Part shown: positions 8,853 through 17,214 of the stretch, piece after piece
How the letters are laid out: every line of letters begins with the position of its first letter
Numbering within the stretch: position 1 is the first letter of the stretch
NCBI GenBank assembly: GCA_029247025.1
Contig: JAQWLZ010000006.1
Coordinates: 1-38,560 of the forward strand
Origin: Alphaproteobacteria bacterium
GTDB taxonomy: Bacteria > Pseudomonadota > Alphaproteobacteria > TMED109
DNA length: 38,560 nucleotides
Direction: 5' to 3'
The notes under the pieces: model-generated
The model's input: the letters and a program-made list of their open reading frames with translations, nothing else
Told to the model about the DNA's origin: nothing
Database searches by the model: none
Program-made: the position numbers and the translations under genes

Positions 8853-11800
8853 ATGCAGTATAGTCAGAAATATATTCATCTCAGATGCAGGTCATCTTAT
8901 TCTTTAGCTCAGGGCGCTATAAAAATAGATGATTTAATTGAACTAGCTAAAGATTATAGTATGCCAGCATTGGCTTTAACAGATAATGGCAACTTATTTG
9001 GTGCTCTGGAATTTTCTATTAAAGCGGCAAAAAATGGTATTCAACCAATTATAGGTTCAATATTAGAAATAGAAATAAAAAGCAATGACAGTCAGTATGT
9101 TGATGCTAATAAATGTAAAATATTATTACTTGTAAAAAATACTAATGGATGGAAAAATTTATCATATTTAGTTAGTAAATCGTTTATTGATAACATAGAT
9201 GGATTACAGGCACCTATATTATTAGATGATTTATTTTCTCATTCTGATGGTCTTATTTGTTTATTAGGTGGTATTCACGGACCATTAATGAAATATATAA
9301 CTTCAGAAAAAAATTACCCAATAGATAAGATTATAAATTTATTTAAAAAGCATTTTCCAGATAGATTATTTATGGAAATTATGAGACATGGGTTAGAGCA
9401 AGAAAAGATATATGAAAATACATTCTTAAAGTTAGCACAAGAATATAGTATTCCTATATTAGCAACAAATAATATTTATTTTAATAGTTCAGATATGTAT
9501 GATGCTCATGATTGTCTTATGTGTATATCAGGTGGAACAACAATAAGTGATGCTAATCGGAGAAGAATTACAAAAGATCATTATTTTAAAAATCAAGAAG
9601 AAATGATCGATTTATTTTCAGATTTACCTAATGCTATCAGTAATTCACTTATAATAGCTAATAAATGTAGTTTCTTAATGGAGGAACAACCCCCCACTTT
9701 ACCTTCTTATCCAAAAAAATTAGATAAAACTGAATATCAGACGTTAATTAATGATTCTGAGGTTGGCTTAAAGCAAAGATTAAAAACTTTAGATATAGAT
9801 AAGAACAAAGAAAATATTTATTTTGAGCGCTTATCTTATGAGCTAGATGTAATTTCTTCTATGGGCTTTTCTGGATATTTTCTAATTGTAGCTGAATTTG
9901 TTAATTGGGCTAAAGAAAATAATATACCTGTAGGTCCTGGTCGCGGTTCTGGTGCTGGTTCCTTAGTTGCATGGTCATTAGGAATTACAGGCTTAGATCC
10001 TATAGAATATAATTTACTATTTGAGAGGTTTTTAAATCCTGAAAGAATTTCAATGCCAGATTTTGATATTGATTTCTGTCAATCCAAGCGTGATGAGGTA
10101 ATAAGACATGTTCAGAATATTTATGGAAACGATAGAGTAGCTCAGATAATTACTTTTGGTTCTTTGCAAGCGCGAGGTGCATTAAGAGATGTTGGTAGAG
10201 TTTTAGAAATACCTTATGGAAAAGTAGATGAGCTATGTAGATTAGTGCCTAATAATCCTGCTTCACCAACTACTCTTAAAGAGGCTTTAGATATTGAGCC
10301 TAAACTGTCACTAGCAATACAGTCTGGAGAAGAAATATCTCAGTTATTTGAAATTTCTCTAAAATTGGAAGGGTTATTAAAAAATGCAGCTACACATGCA
10401 GCAGGATTAGTTATTGGAGACAAACCGTTAGTAGAAATTATACCCTTGTATAAAGATCCAAAATCAAATATTCCTTCTACACAATATAATATGAAATACA
10501 CAGAACTGTCAGGTCTTGTTAAATTTGATTTTTTAGGATTAAAGACTTTATCAATATTAGATATGGCTTCATCTTTATTGTCTGAAACTGATAGTTCTTT
10601 CAAATTAGAAGATATTCCTTTAGATGATGTTAATACATATAAAGAAATTAGTACTGGCGAGACTACTGGGATTTTTCAGTTAGAGAGTAAAGGTATGAGA
10701 GATGTATTATCAAAATTAAAACCAGATAGATTCGAAGATATAATAGCTGTAGTTGCACTTTACAGACCAGGACCTATGGATAATATACCTTCATTTATAA
10801 ACAGAAAACATGGGCTTGAAAAAGTCGAAGTTTTACATCCATTACTTAATTCTATTTTAGAAGAAACTTATGGAATCATGATCTATCAAGAGCAAGTTAT
10901 GGAAGCAGCACAAAAATTGGCAAATTATACTCTTGGCCAGGCGGATATATTACGTAGAGCCATGGGTAAAAAAATAAAAACTGAAATGGATGCACAAAGA
11001 GAAAATTTCATCCAAGGTTCTTTAAAAAATAATATTAATAAAAATTTATCATCACAAATTTTTGATCTAATAGCACGTTTTGCAGGATACGGGTTTAACA
11101 AAAGTCATGCGGCTGCTTATGCATTAATTGCTTATCAAACTGCATGGTTTAAAACAAATCATCCAGAAATATTTTTATCTGCTTTAATGACTTTTGATTC
11201 TGATTTAGCAGATAAAATTAATATATATAGAAATGAACTTAATAGGTTAGATATAAATTTATTAGGCCCAGATATTAATTATTCAATAATAAACTATTCT
11301 TTAGAACATTCATCAGATGGAAAAATTGCTGTAAGAGCTGGTCTTTGTAGTATTAAGAATATTGGTAATAAAGCGTTATCAATAGTGGTTGAAGAAAGAA
11401 AAAGAAATGGTTTATTTAAATCGTTATTAGAATTTGCTAACAGAATAGATAGCAGTTTATTGGGTAAGTCACATTATGAAAATTTGTCTCTGGCTGGAGC
11501 ATTTAATTCAGTTAATATTAATAGAAGGCAAACTTTCATGTCTGCTCAAGTATTGGTTGACTTATCAATTGTCTCATCTGGAGATAAGTCTAATCAACAA
11601 GAGAACATATTTGGATCGGAAATTAATCTAGATGAAATATGGAAACTACCTGATGTCGATGATTGGAATTATAAAGAAAAGTTAGAAAGAGAGAGAACTT
11701 CTCTAGGTTTTTATTATTCTGGACACCCGTTAGATTACTCAAAAAAATTTTTAGATCAATTAGATATTATAGATATTTCATTAATTAATGAAAGTTCAGA

Positions 11801-12308
11801 GACAATTGTAAATACTGTTGGTGTAGTTATGCAGGTTATTGAAAGATCTTCTAAAAATGGAAGGTTTGCGAGGCTTATAATTTCAAGTACTTCTTCATTA
11901 CAAGAAGTAATAATATATTCAGATATTTACGTAGAAAAAAAATTCTTATTAAAACTAGGAACCGAACTCTACTTAAAAATAGCAGTTACTAAAGATAATA
12001 ATGGAACTAGTAGGCTTTTAGTTAGAGATTTATGGCCATTAGAAGCTAAACTTAATGAATTGACTTTATCTCTTGAAATAAACTTAAAAAATAATGTGAA
12101 TATTAATAGTTTTATAAGTGATTTAAAATCAATTATTATACAGGATAAAAAATACAAAAAATATCCTATACATATCATTTTTAATGATGGAGAAAGTAAT
12201 TTAGTTAAAATTGAAACTCATCAATATATAAAATCTGCTTTATTATTTAAAGAACGATTTGAGACATCTCAACAGGTATTATCAGTAAATCCTATACTTA
12301 AAATATAA
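8853..12308 (+). CDS. dnaE: DNA polymerase III subunit alpha
   Basis: This is the replicative polymerase subunit, with 1151 residues, normal for DnaE1. An N-terminal PHP domain (about 5-200, starting YIHLRCRSSYSLAQGAIK) is followed by the C-family palm. The catalytic aspartates lie in PDFDIDF (D403 and D405), and the third is expected in VKFDFLGLKTL near 555. Other core blocks are GPGRGSGAGSLVAW, ALYRPGPMDNIP and GYGFNKSHAAAYALIAYQTAW. The helix-hairpin-helix segment and an OB domain (about 980-1080) are recognisable. The first PHP histidine pair is degenerate (HLR), as in proteobacterial DnaE without proofreading. The 43-base gap upstream contains two TATAAT hexamers (8812-8817, 8822-8827) without a clear -35 box, so an own promoter is possible. 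Confidence 0.98.
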   Translation: MQYSQKYIHLRCRSSYSLAQGAIKIDDLIELAKDYSMPALALTDNGNLFGALEFSIKAAKNGIQPIIGSILEIEIKSNDSQYVDANKCKILLLVKNTNGWKNLSYLVSKSFIDNIDGLQAPILLDDLFSHSDGLICLLGGIHGPLMKYITSEKNYPIDKIINLFKKHFPDRLFMEIMRHGLEQEKIYENTFLKLAQEYSIPILATNNIYFNSSDMYDAHDCLMCISGGTTISDANRRRITKDHYFKNQEEMIDLFSDLPNAISNSLIIANKCSFLMEEQPPTLPSYPKKLDKTEYQTLINDSEVGLKQRLKTLDIDKNKENIYFERLSYELDVISSMGFSGYFLIVAEFVNWAKENNIPVGPGRGSGAGSLVAWSLGITGLDPIEYNLLFERFLNPERISMPDFDIDFCQSKRDEVIRHVQNIYGNDRVAQIITFGSLQARGALRDVGRVLEIPYGKVDELCRLVPNNPASPTTLKEALDIEPKLSLAIQSGEEISQLFEISLKLEGLLKNAATHAAGLVIGDKPLVEIIPLYKDPKSNIPSTQYNMKYTELSGLVKFDFLGLKTLSILDMASSLLSETDSSFKLEDIPLDDVNTYKEISTGETTGIFQLESKGMRDVLSKLKPDRFEDIIAVVALYRPGPMDNIPSFINRKHGLEKVEVLHPLLNSILEETYGIMIYQEQVMEAAQKLANYTLGQADILRRAMGKKIKTEMDAQRENFIQGSLKNNINKNLSSQIFDLIARFAGYGFNKSHAAAYALIAYQTAWFKTNHPEIFLSALMTFDSDLADKINIYRNELNRLDINLLGPDINYSIINYSLEHSSDGKIAVRAGLCSIKNIGNKALSIVVEERKRNGLFKSLLEFANRIDSSLLGKSHYENLSLAGAFNSVNINRRQTFMSAQVLVDLSIVSSGDKSNQQENIFGSEINLDEIWKLPDVDDWNYKEKLERERTSLGFYYSGHPLDYSKKFLDQLDIIDISLINESSETIVNTVGVVMQVIERSSKNGRFARLIISSTSSLQEVIIYSDIYVEKKFLLKLGTELYLKIAVTKDNNGTSRLLVRDLWPLEAKLNELTLSLEINLKNNVNINSFISDLKSIIIQDKKYKKYPIHIIFNDGESNLVKIETHQYIKSALLFKERFETSQQVLSVNPILKI

Positions 12309-12326
12309 AATTATTTATTTTATTTC

Positions 12327-12355
12327 TTGCGATAATTACTTTTGCAATGTAAAAC
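12327..12355 (+). promoter_or_regulatory. Putative promoter of the rpsB-tsf operon
   Basis: TTGCGA at 12327-12332 and TAAAAC at 12350-12355 are separated by 17 bases and each match the sigma-70 consensus at four of six positions. The pair lies between dnaE and rpsB, where ribosomal-protein operons normally start. Transcription from here would give a leader of about 100 nucleotides containing the structured element at 12371-12453. No other pair in the gap fits better, but AT-rich DNA produces such matches easily. Confidence 0.4.
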
Positions 12356-12370
12356 AAAAATCTATTTCGC

Positions 12371-12453
12371 ACATGAATATGGCTTTATGTATTATTGCCT
12401 TCCGGTGCTGTTTTTTCAGCTCAATTTTCATGGCGGTTTAACCGGATAAGGAG
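12371..12453 (+). promoter_or_regulatory. Structured rpsB 5' leader, candidate S2 autoregulatory element
   Basis: This stretch is visibly richer in G and C than anything near it. CCGGT (12402-12406) pairs with ACCGG (12441-12445) around an inner hairpin GCTG/CAGC (12407-12410 with 12417-12420, T6 loop). The 3' arm can instead fold locally, CGGT-TTA-ACCG (12434-12444), three bases before the AAGGAG at 12448-12453. GCC (12397-12399) can pair with GGC at 12432-12434, crossing the long stem as a pseudoknot, or with GGC at 12381-12383. ACAT/ATGT (12371-12374 with 12387-12390) could close an upstream hairpin. S2 represses its own mRNA in E. coli. A conserved structured leader before rpsB has been proposed in Pelagibacter and marine metagenomes; identity with that motif is not tested here. 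Confidence 0.65.
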
Positions 12454-12461
12454 AATAAATT

Positions 12462-13418
12462 ATGACTATGCCTAATTATACTATGAAGGAACTACTAGAA
12501 GCTGGAATTCACTTTGGACATCAATTAAATAGGTGGAACCCTAAAATGGAACCCTATTTATTTGGAGAAAGAAATGGGATTCATATTATTGATCTACAAC
12601 AAACTTTTCCATTAATAAATAGTGCTCTTAAAGTTATAAGAGATATAGCAGCTGGGGGAGGAAGAGTGTTGTTTGTAGGAACAAAAAGACAAGCACAAAA
12701 AATAATTTCTGAAACAGCAATTAATTCTGGCCAGTACTATATGAATCATAGGTGGCTTGGAGGAACCTTAACTAATTGGAAAACTATTTCTAAATCTATA
12801 GTAAGGCTTAAAAATTATGATGAAATTTTAAATAAAGAAGATACAGGGTTAACAAAAAAAGAATTAGTAGGTATTCAAAGACAAAGAAATAAATTAGAGG
12901 CTTCTCTAGGTGGGATAAAAGATATGGGAGGTTTACCAGATGCTTTATTTGTTATTGATACAAATAAAGAGCATATAGCTATAAAGGAAGCTAATGTATT
13001 AAAAATACCTGTTATAGCAGTTGTAGACTCTAATAGTAATCCTGATGGGGTAGATTTTCCTATTCCAGGTAATGATGATGCAACTAGAGCTATTGCTATG
13101 TATTGCAAATTAATATCAGAGTCCATATTAGATGGTCTTCAAGCTTCATTTAGTAGTTCAGGAAAAGATATAGGCGAATCTGATCAGCTGAAAGAGAAGA
13201 TTGATACTAAAAAAGATAATGTAGATATTAAAGAAAATAATAATTTAAAAGAAGATAAAATTAATACAGATAAAAAAGATGATAAGCCAATTGAAAAAAC
13301 TAAAGCAGATAAAAACGATAATAAGAAAATTGAAGAAGCTAAGGTAGATAAAAATGTTTCTGACTTAAATGAAAATATAGAAAAACTAGATAAGTCTGCT
13401 GAAAGTGAAGATAAATAA
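12462..13418 (+). CDS. rpsB: 30S ribosomal protein S2 with a charged C-terminal extension
   Basis: S2 is a primary component of the small subunit head-body junction. Residues 1-230 are a complete S2: FTMKELL-like start [58 protein letters not shown] and [14 protein letters not shown]. Residues about 231-318 form a tail made almost only of K, D, E and N, with no predicted fold. E. coli S2 is about 240 residues. Longer, charged S2 tails occur in other alphaproteobacteria, but this tail's sequence looks low-complexity. ATG 12462 is favoured over ATG 12468 because AAGGAG (12448-12453) is eight bases away. tsf follows after 24 bases. Confidence 0.97.
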   Translation: MTMPNYTMKELLEAGIHFGHQLNRWNPKMEPYLFGERNGIHIIDLQQTFPLINSALKVIRDIAAGGGRVLFVGTKRQAQKIISETAINSGQYYMNHRWLGGTLTNWKTISKSIVRLKNYDEILNKEDTGLTKKELVGIQRQRNKLEASLGGIKDMGGLPDALFVIDTNKEHIAIKEANVLKIPVIAVVDSNSNPDGVDFPIPGNDDATRAIAMYCKLISESILDGLQASFSSSGKDIGESDQLKEKIDTKKDNVDIKENNNLKEDKINTDKKDDKPIEKTKADKNDNKKIEEAKVDKNVSDLNENIEKLDKSAESEDK

Positions 13419-13442
13419 AAATAATTATATAAGGAGCTTACT

Positions 13443-14372
13443 ATGTCAGAGGTAACAGCATCATTAGTGAAAGAATTAAGAGATAAAACTGGAGCTGGAA
13501 TGATGGATTGTAAAAATGCATTAGTTGAATCTAATGCTAATATTGAAGAGGCAATAGATTGGTTAAGAAAAAAAGGTATATCTGGAGCAGAAAAAAAGTC
13601 AGCTAGAGTTGCTGCAGATGGTGTTATCACTGTTTCAGTAAATAATGAGGTAGCTTCATTGGTAGAAATAAATTCAGAAACTGATTTTGTTTCTAGAAAT
13701 CCAGATTTTCAAAATTTTGCTAAAAATATTTCAGAGATAGCATTACTTAATGGAAATTCTTTAGAAGAGCTTAAAAAGGCAAAATATACAAATAGTGAAA
13801 AATCAGTAGAAGATACACTTACAGATTTAATAGGACTTATTGGTGAAAATATTGTTCTTAGAAGAACTCATTTATTAAAGAAGACAGAAAATTCTGTTTT
13901 TTCATCTTATATACATGGGCAAATTAGTGATGGTTTGGGAAAAATTGGAGTTATTATATCTATTGAAAGTAATGCTGAAAAAGATAAAATTAATGAATTT
14001 GGTAAACAATTAGCAATGCATATAGCTGCTTCTAAACCTATTGCTATTAGCTCTGATGACGTTGATCCTAGTGTAATAGAAAGAGAGAGAAGTATATTAA
14101 TAGAACAAGCAAAGGATTCTGGTAAACCAGATAATATAATTGAAAAAATGGTAGAAGGAAGAATATCCAAGTTTTTTTCAGAAATCACACTTTTAGACCA
14201 AACTTGGGTAATAGATGGTGAATCTAAGGTTTTAAAAATTCTTAATGATTTAGAAAAAAAATTATCTTGTAATATTCTCATAAAAGACTTTAAATATTTT
14301 ATATTAGGTGAAGGTATTGAAGTTGAGAAAAAAGATTTTGCAACAGAGGTGGCTGAACAAATAAATAACTAA
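13443..14372 (+). CDS. tsf: Elongation factor Ts
   Basis: EF-Ts is the nucleotide exchange factor that recycles EF-Tu from GDP to GTP form. The 309 residues begin with a UBA-like domain (VKELRDKTGAGMMDCKNAL, about 8-26). The two EF-Tu contact subdomains follow: VEINSETDFVSRN near 73 carries the TDFV motif that inserts into EF-Tu, and HIAASKPIAIS near 194 begins the second. The C-terminal module contains SCNILIKDFKYFILGEGIE. The length is typical. AAGGAG lies six bases upstream of the ATG. It is co-directional with rpsB at 24 bases, the universal rpsB-tsf pair. Confidence 0.98.
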   Translation: MSEVTASLVKELRDKTGAGMMDCKNALVESNANIEEAIDWLRKKGISGAEKKSARVAADGVITVSVNNEVASLVEINSETDFVSRNPDFQNFAKNISEIALLNGNSLEELKKAKYTNSEKSVEDTLTDLIGLIGENIVLRRTHLLKKTENSVFSSYIHGQISDGLGKIGVIISIESNAEKDKINEFGKQLAMHIAASKPIAISSDDVDPSVIERERSILIEQAKDSGKPDNIIEKMVEGRISKFFSEITLLDQTWVIDGESKVLKILNDLEKKLSCNILIKDFKYFILGEGIEVEKKDFATEVAEQINN

Positions 14373-14379
14373 ATTTATA

Positions 14380-15132
14380 GTGGATTTAATGAAAGCAATA
14401 GATAAAAATATAAGAAATAATAATAATATTTTTTCTCGTGTTATGATTAAATTATCTGGCGAGGCTCTTCTTGGTAATAAAGAATTTGGAATAGATTCTG
14501 AAATTGTTGATAAAATAACTTCTGATATAGTTAGCCTGTCTAAAACAAATACAGAAATTTGTATAGTAGTAGGGGGAGGCAATATATTTAGAGGGGTTGC
14601 TGGAGCTTCACAAGGAATAGAAAGAGGTACAGCTGACAGTATGGGTATGCTTGCTACTGTAATAAATGCTATGGCTATTCAAAATTCTATTGAGAGACAA
14701 AATGTTAATTCAAGAGTTTTATCAGCTGTTCCTATGCAAACAGTTTGTGAACCTTTTATTAGACGTAGAGCAATAAGACACTTAGAAAAAGGAAGAATAG
14801 TTATATTTGCAGGTGGAACAGGTAACCCTTATTTTACAACAGATACAGCAGCAGCTTTAAGGGCCGCTGAAATGAACTGCAGTGTTCTTATGAAAGGTAC
14901 TAAAGTAGACGGAGTCTATGACAGTGATCCAATAAAATATAAAAATGCAAAAAAATATGATAAAATTACTTATTCAAAAGTCCTGTCAGATAATTTAGAA
15001 ATTATGGATGCGTCAGCAATATCATTGGCAAGAGATAATAATATTCCCATAATAGTATTTTCAATAAATAGAAAAAATGCATTGTCATCTATTATAGATG
15101 GGAAAGGTATAAAAACATTAATATCTAGCTAA
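14380..15132 (+). CDS. pyrH: Uridylate kinase
   Basis: PyrH phosphorylates UMP to UDP in pyrimidine nucleotide synthesis. It belongs to the amino-acid kinase fold. The visible motifs are MIKLSGEALLG (phosphate site), VVGGGNIFRGVAG, GTADSMGMLATVINA, FAGGTGNPYFTTDTAAALRA and MKGTKVDGVYDSDP. The start may be GTG 14380 (eight bases after the tsf stop) or ATG 14389. Both precede a poorly conserved, asparagine-rich N-terminus, and neither has a strong ribosome-binding site. The 250-residue length is normal. Its place between tsf and frr is the standard bacterial order. Confidence 0.97.
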   Translation: MDLMKAIDKNIRNNNNIFSRVMIKLSGEALLGNKEFGIDSEIVDKITSDIVSLSKTNTEICIVVGGGNIFRGVAGASQGIERGTADSMGMLATVINAMAIQNSIERQNVNSRVLSAVPMQTVCEPFIRRRAIRHLEKGRIVIFAGGTGNPYFTTDTAAALRAAEMNCSVLMKGTKVDGVYDSDPIKYKNAKKYDKITYSKVLSDNLEIMDASAISLARDNNIPIIVFSINRKNALSSIIDGKGIKTLISS

Positions 15133-15148
15133 CTTTAAAGGAAAGAAA

Positions 15149-15707
15149 ATGGAAGAAATAGATTTAACTGATATTAAAAGAAGAATGGATAACTCTTTAG
15201 AAGTTCTAAAAACTGAATTTTCTGGTTTAAGAACTGGAAGAGCTAGTGCAAACATGTTTGAAACAATTAATGTTAATGCTTATGGGCAGGTAATGAAACT
15301 TAGAGATTTAGCTACTGTTTCTATACCAGAGGCGAAACTAGTTTCAATCCAAGTATGGGATGCGGGTAATGTTAGTTTAATAGAAAAAGGTATACATGAA
15401 TCTGGTTTAAATTTGAATCCTCAGACTGAAGGTTCAATTATTAGAATTATTATGCCTGAACTAAATGAAGAAAGAAGAATAGAATTAGCTAAAACTGCTT
15501 CAAAATATGCAGAAAAATTCAAAAATAGCTGTAAGAAATGTTAGACAAGATGCAATGAATCTTGTCAAAAGACTTCATCAAAATAATAATTATACAGATG
15601 ATGAACAAAGAGAAAAAGCAGATGAGATCCAAAATTTAACAAATGAAGTTATTAAATCAATTGAAACTTTATCTCTTAGTAAAGAAGAAGAAATTAAGAA
15701 AGTGTAA
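15149..15707 (+). CDS. frr: Ribosome recycling factor, interrupted by a one-base frameshift
   Basis: RRF with EF-G splits post-termination ribosomes. The upstream frame (from ATG 15149) encodes LKTEFSGLRTGRASANMFE, VWDAGNVSLIEKGIHESGL and IIMPELNEERRIELAKTASKYAEKFK. It then runs into the wrong frame and stops at 15542-15544 (131 residues). The other frame carries the missing C-terminus, IAVRNVRQDAMNLVKRL to KEEEIKKV, ending at 15707. The total of 559 bases is one more than 186 codons. Removing one base near 15513-15525, which has A5 at 15513-15517 and at 15521-15525, gives exactly 185 residues, the E. coli length. AAAGGAAAG precedes the ATG. The gene is essential, so a sequence error is likelier than a true pseudogene. 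Confidence 0.9.
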
Positions 15708-15731
15708 ATCTCTATATTAGGAGTATATTAG

Positions 15732-16436
15732 TTGTATCCAGATCATGTTGCTATTATTATGGACGGAAATGGCAGGTGGGCAAAAAATAAGGGTTTACCT
15801 AGACTAGCAGGTCATAAGGCTGGTGTAGAACGTTTAAAAGAAATTGTAGAATCTACGGTTAATTGCAATATAAGTTTCTTAACTTTATATGCTTTTTCTT
15901 CAGAAAATTGGAATAGACCAAAGTTAGAAATAAATGACTTAATGAATTTACTTGAAAATTTTTTAAATAAAGATGCAAAAAAATTTATTAAAGAAAATAT
16001 AAGATTAAGAGTTATTGGAAGAAGAGATAGATTAAATAAAAGAATTATTAATAAAATAGAAAAATTAGAAATTAATTCTAATAAAAATAACGGATTAAAT
16101 TTAATAATAGCTTTGGATTATGGAGGTAGAGAAGATATTAGAAGCGCAATAATAAATATATATAATGATTTTGTTAGAAATAATAAATCTATTGAGAGGT
16201 TAACATTAGAAGAAATAGAAAACAATTTAATGACAAATGGTATTCCTAATCCAGATCTAATAATTAGAACAAGTGGTGAATATAGAATAAGCAATTTTTT
16301 GTTATGGCAATCTGCTTATTCTGAGTATGAATTTGTTAGTTGTAATTGGCCTGATTTTAATACTTCTACATATATAGAAGTATTAAAAAATTTTGAAAAT
16401 AGAGACAGAAGGTACGGTCAGATAAATGAATGTTAA
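15732..16436 (+). CDS. uppS: Undecaprenyl diphosphate synthase (cis-isoprenyl transferase)
   Basis: UppS condenses eight isopentenyl diphosphates onto farnesyl diphosphate to make the C55 lipid carrier for peptidoglycan and O-antigen. The 234 residues start almost at the catalytic core: HVAIIMDGNGRWAKNKG with D11 binding Mg-pyrophosphate, then LTLYAFSSENWNRP near 50 and the C-terminal signature DLIIRTSGEYRISNFLLWQSAYSEYEF. The start is TTG 15732 with AGGAG at 15719-15723, eight bases away; no ATG lies upstream in frame near it. Its last codons overlap cdsA by 11 bases. Confidence 0.97.
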   Translation: MYPDHVAIIMDGNGRWAKNKGLPRLAGHKAGVERLKEIVESTVNCNISFLTLYAFSSENWNRPKLEINDLMNLLENFLNKDAKKFIKENIRLRVIGRRDRLNKRIINKIEKLEINSNKNNGLNLIIALDYGGREDIRSAIINIYNDFVRNNKSIERLTLEEIENNLMTNGIPNPDLIIRTSGEYRISNFLLWQSAYSEYEFVSCNWPDFNTSTYIEVLKNFENRDRRYGQINEC

Positions 16437-17214
16437 ATTTATAAATAATAATGTAATACATAGAATTTTATCATCTATAATTTTAATAATATTTGCTTTA
16501 TCTAGTATATATATAGGTGGTAATTTCTTAATATTCGTACTATCTACTCTAGTTTTTATAATGACTTATGAATGGGTAACTATTTCAGAAAATATAACTT
16601 CAATATTATTAAAGTGCACTAAGTCTTCATTCAATGTTATTGTTTTTTTACTTAGTTTATTAACTATACAGTTTAGTATTATTTTTTTTATAATTATCCT
16701 TATACTTAATATTAGTTCAAAGAATACGTCAAAAATAAATAAGTTATTTGTAATAATAGGACCAATTTACTTATGTTTACCATTTATCTTTCTTTATGAG
16801 ATAAGAAATTTAGATCAAGGATTTGATTTAATTTTATGGTTTTTATTTGTTGTATGGTCAACTGATATATTTTCTTATCTTTGTGGTAAATATTTCGGTG
16901 GTAAAAAACTTTGGGTATCTTTATCTCAAAATAAAACTTGGTCAGGTTTTATATTAGGAATATTTGCAGGAACGATAACTAGTTTAATATGCTTTTATAT
17001 TAGAGAATATAACATTTTAAATGCTTTGTCCTTTGGTTTTGTAATAGCAATTTTTACACAATTAGGCGACCTATTTGAAAGTTGGGTTAAAAGGAAACAT
17101 TCTATAAAAGATTCTGGAAAATTAATACCTGGCCATGGAGGAATCTTAGATAGATTAGATGGATTTATGATGAGTAGTCTTATTTTCTACATTGGTTATA
17201 ATCTATATGTCTAG
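16426..17214 (+). CDS. cdsA: Phosphatidate cytidylyltransferase
   Basis: CdsA makes CDP-diacylglycerol from phosphatidate and CTP, the branch point to all phospholipids. It is an integral inner-membrane enzyme; the 262 residues hold about eight predicted helices. The family signature near the C-terminus is complete: QLGDLFESWVKRKHSIKDSG followed by KLIPGHGGILDRLDG, with the metal-binding aspartates. VWSTDIFSYLCGKYFGGKKL near 144 is also typical. ATG 16426 lies inside the end of uppS, and the stop at 17212-17214 overlaps the dxr start, so the three genes are translationally coupled. Confidence 0.96.
   Translation: MNVKFINNNVIHRILSSIILIIFALSSIYIGGNFLIFVLSTLVFIMTYEWVTISENITSILLKCTKSSFNVIVFLLSLLTIQFSIIFFIIILILNISSKNTSKINKLFVIIGPIYLCLPFIFLYEIRNLDQGFDLILWFLFVVWSTDIFSYLCGKYFGGKKLWVSLSQNKTWSGFILGIFAGTITSLICFYIREYNILNALSFGFVIAIFTQLGDLFESWVKRKHSIKDSGKLIPGHGGILDRLDGFMMSSLIFYIGYNLYV

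Noticed and set aside
12299-12326. TAAAATA/TATTTTA hairpin at the dnaE stop as an intrinsic terminator
   Set aside because: The seven-pair stem is all A/T with a ten-base loop and is followed by only a short T-run. Such repeats are expected by chance at this base composition.
13184-13630. Minus-strand open frame of 148 codons opposite the rpsB tail and the tsf start
   Set aside because: It mirrors the lysine/aspartate-rich tail as a serine/leucine-rich frame, has no ribosome-binding site and crosses the rpsB-tsf boundary on the wrong strand.
15500-15545. Programmed +1 frameshift in frr
   Set aside because: No known slippery site or nearby stop like the RF2 case is present, and the A-runs are only five long. 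A sequencing or assembly indel is simpler, so it is given only as an alternative.
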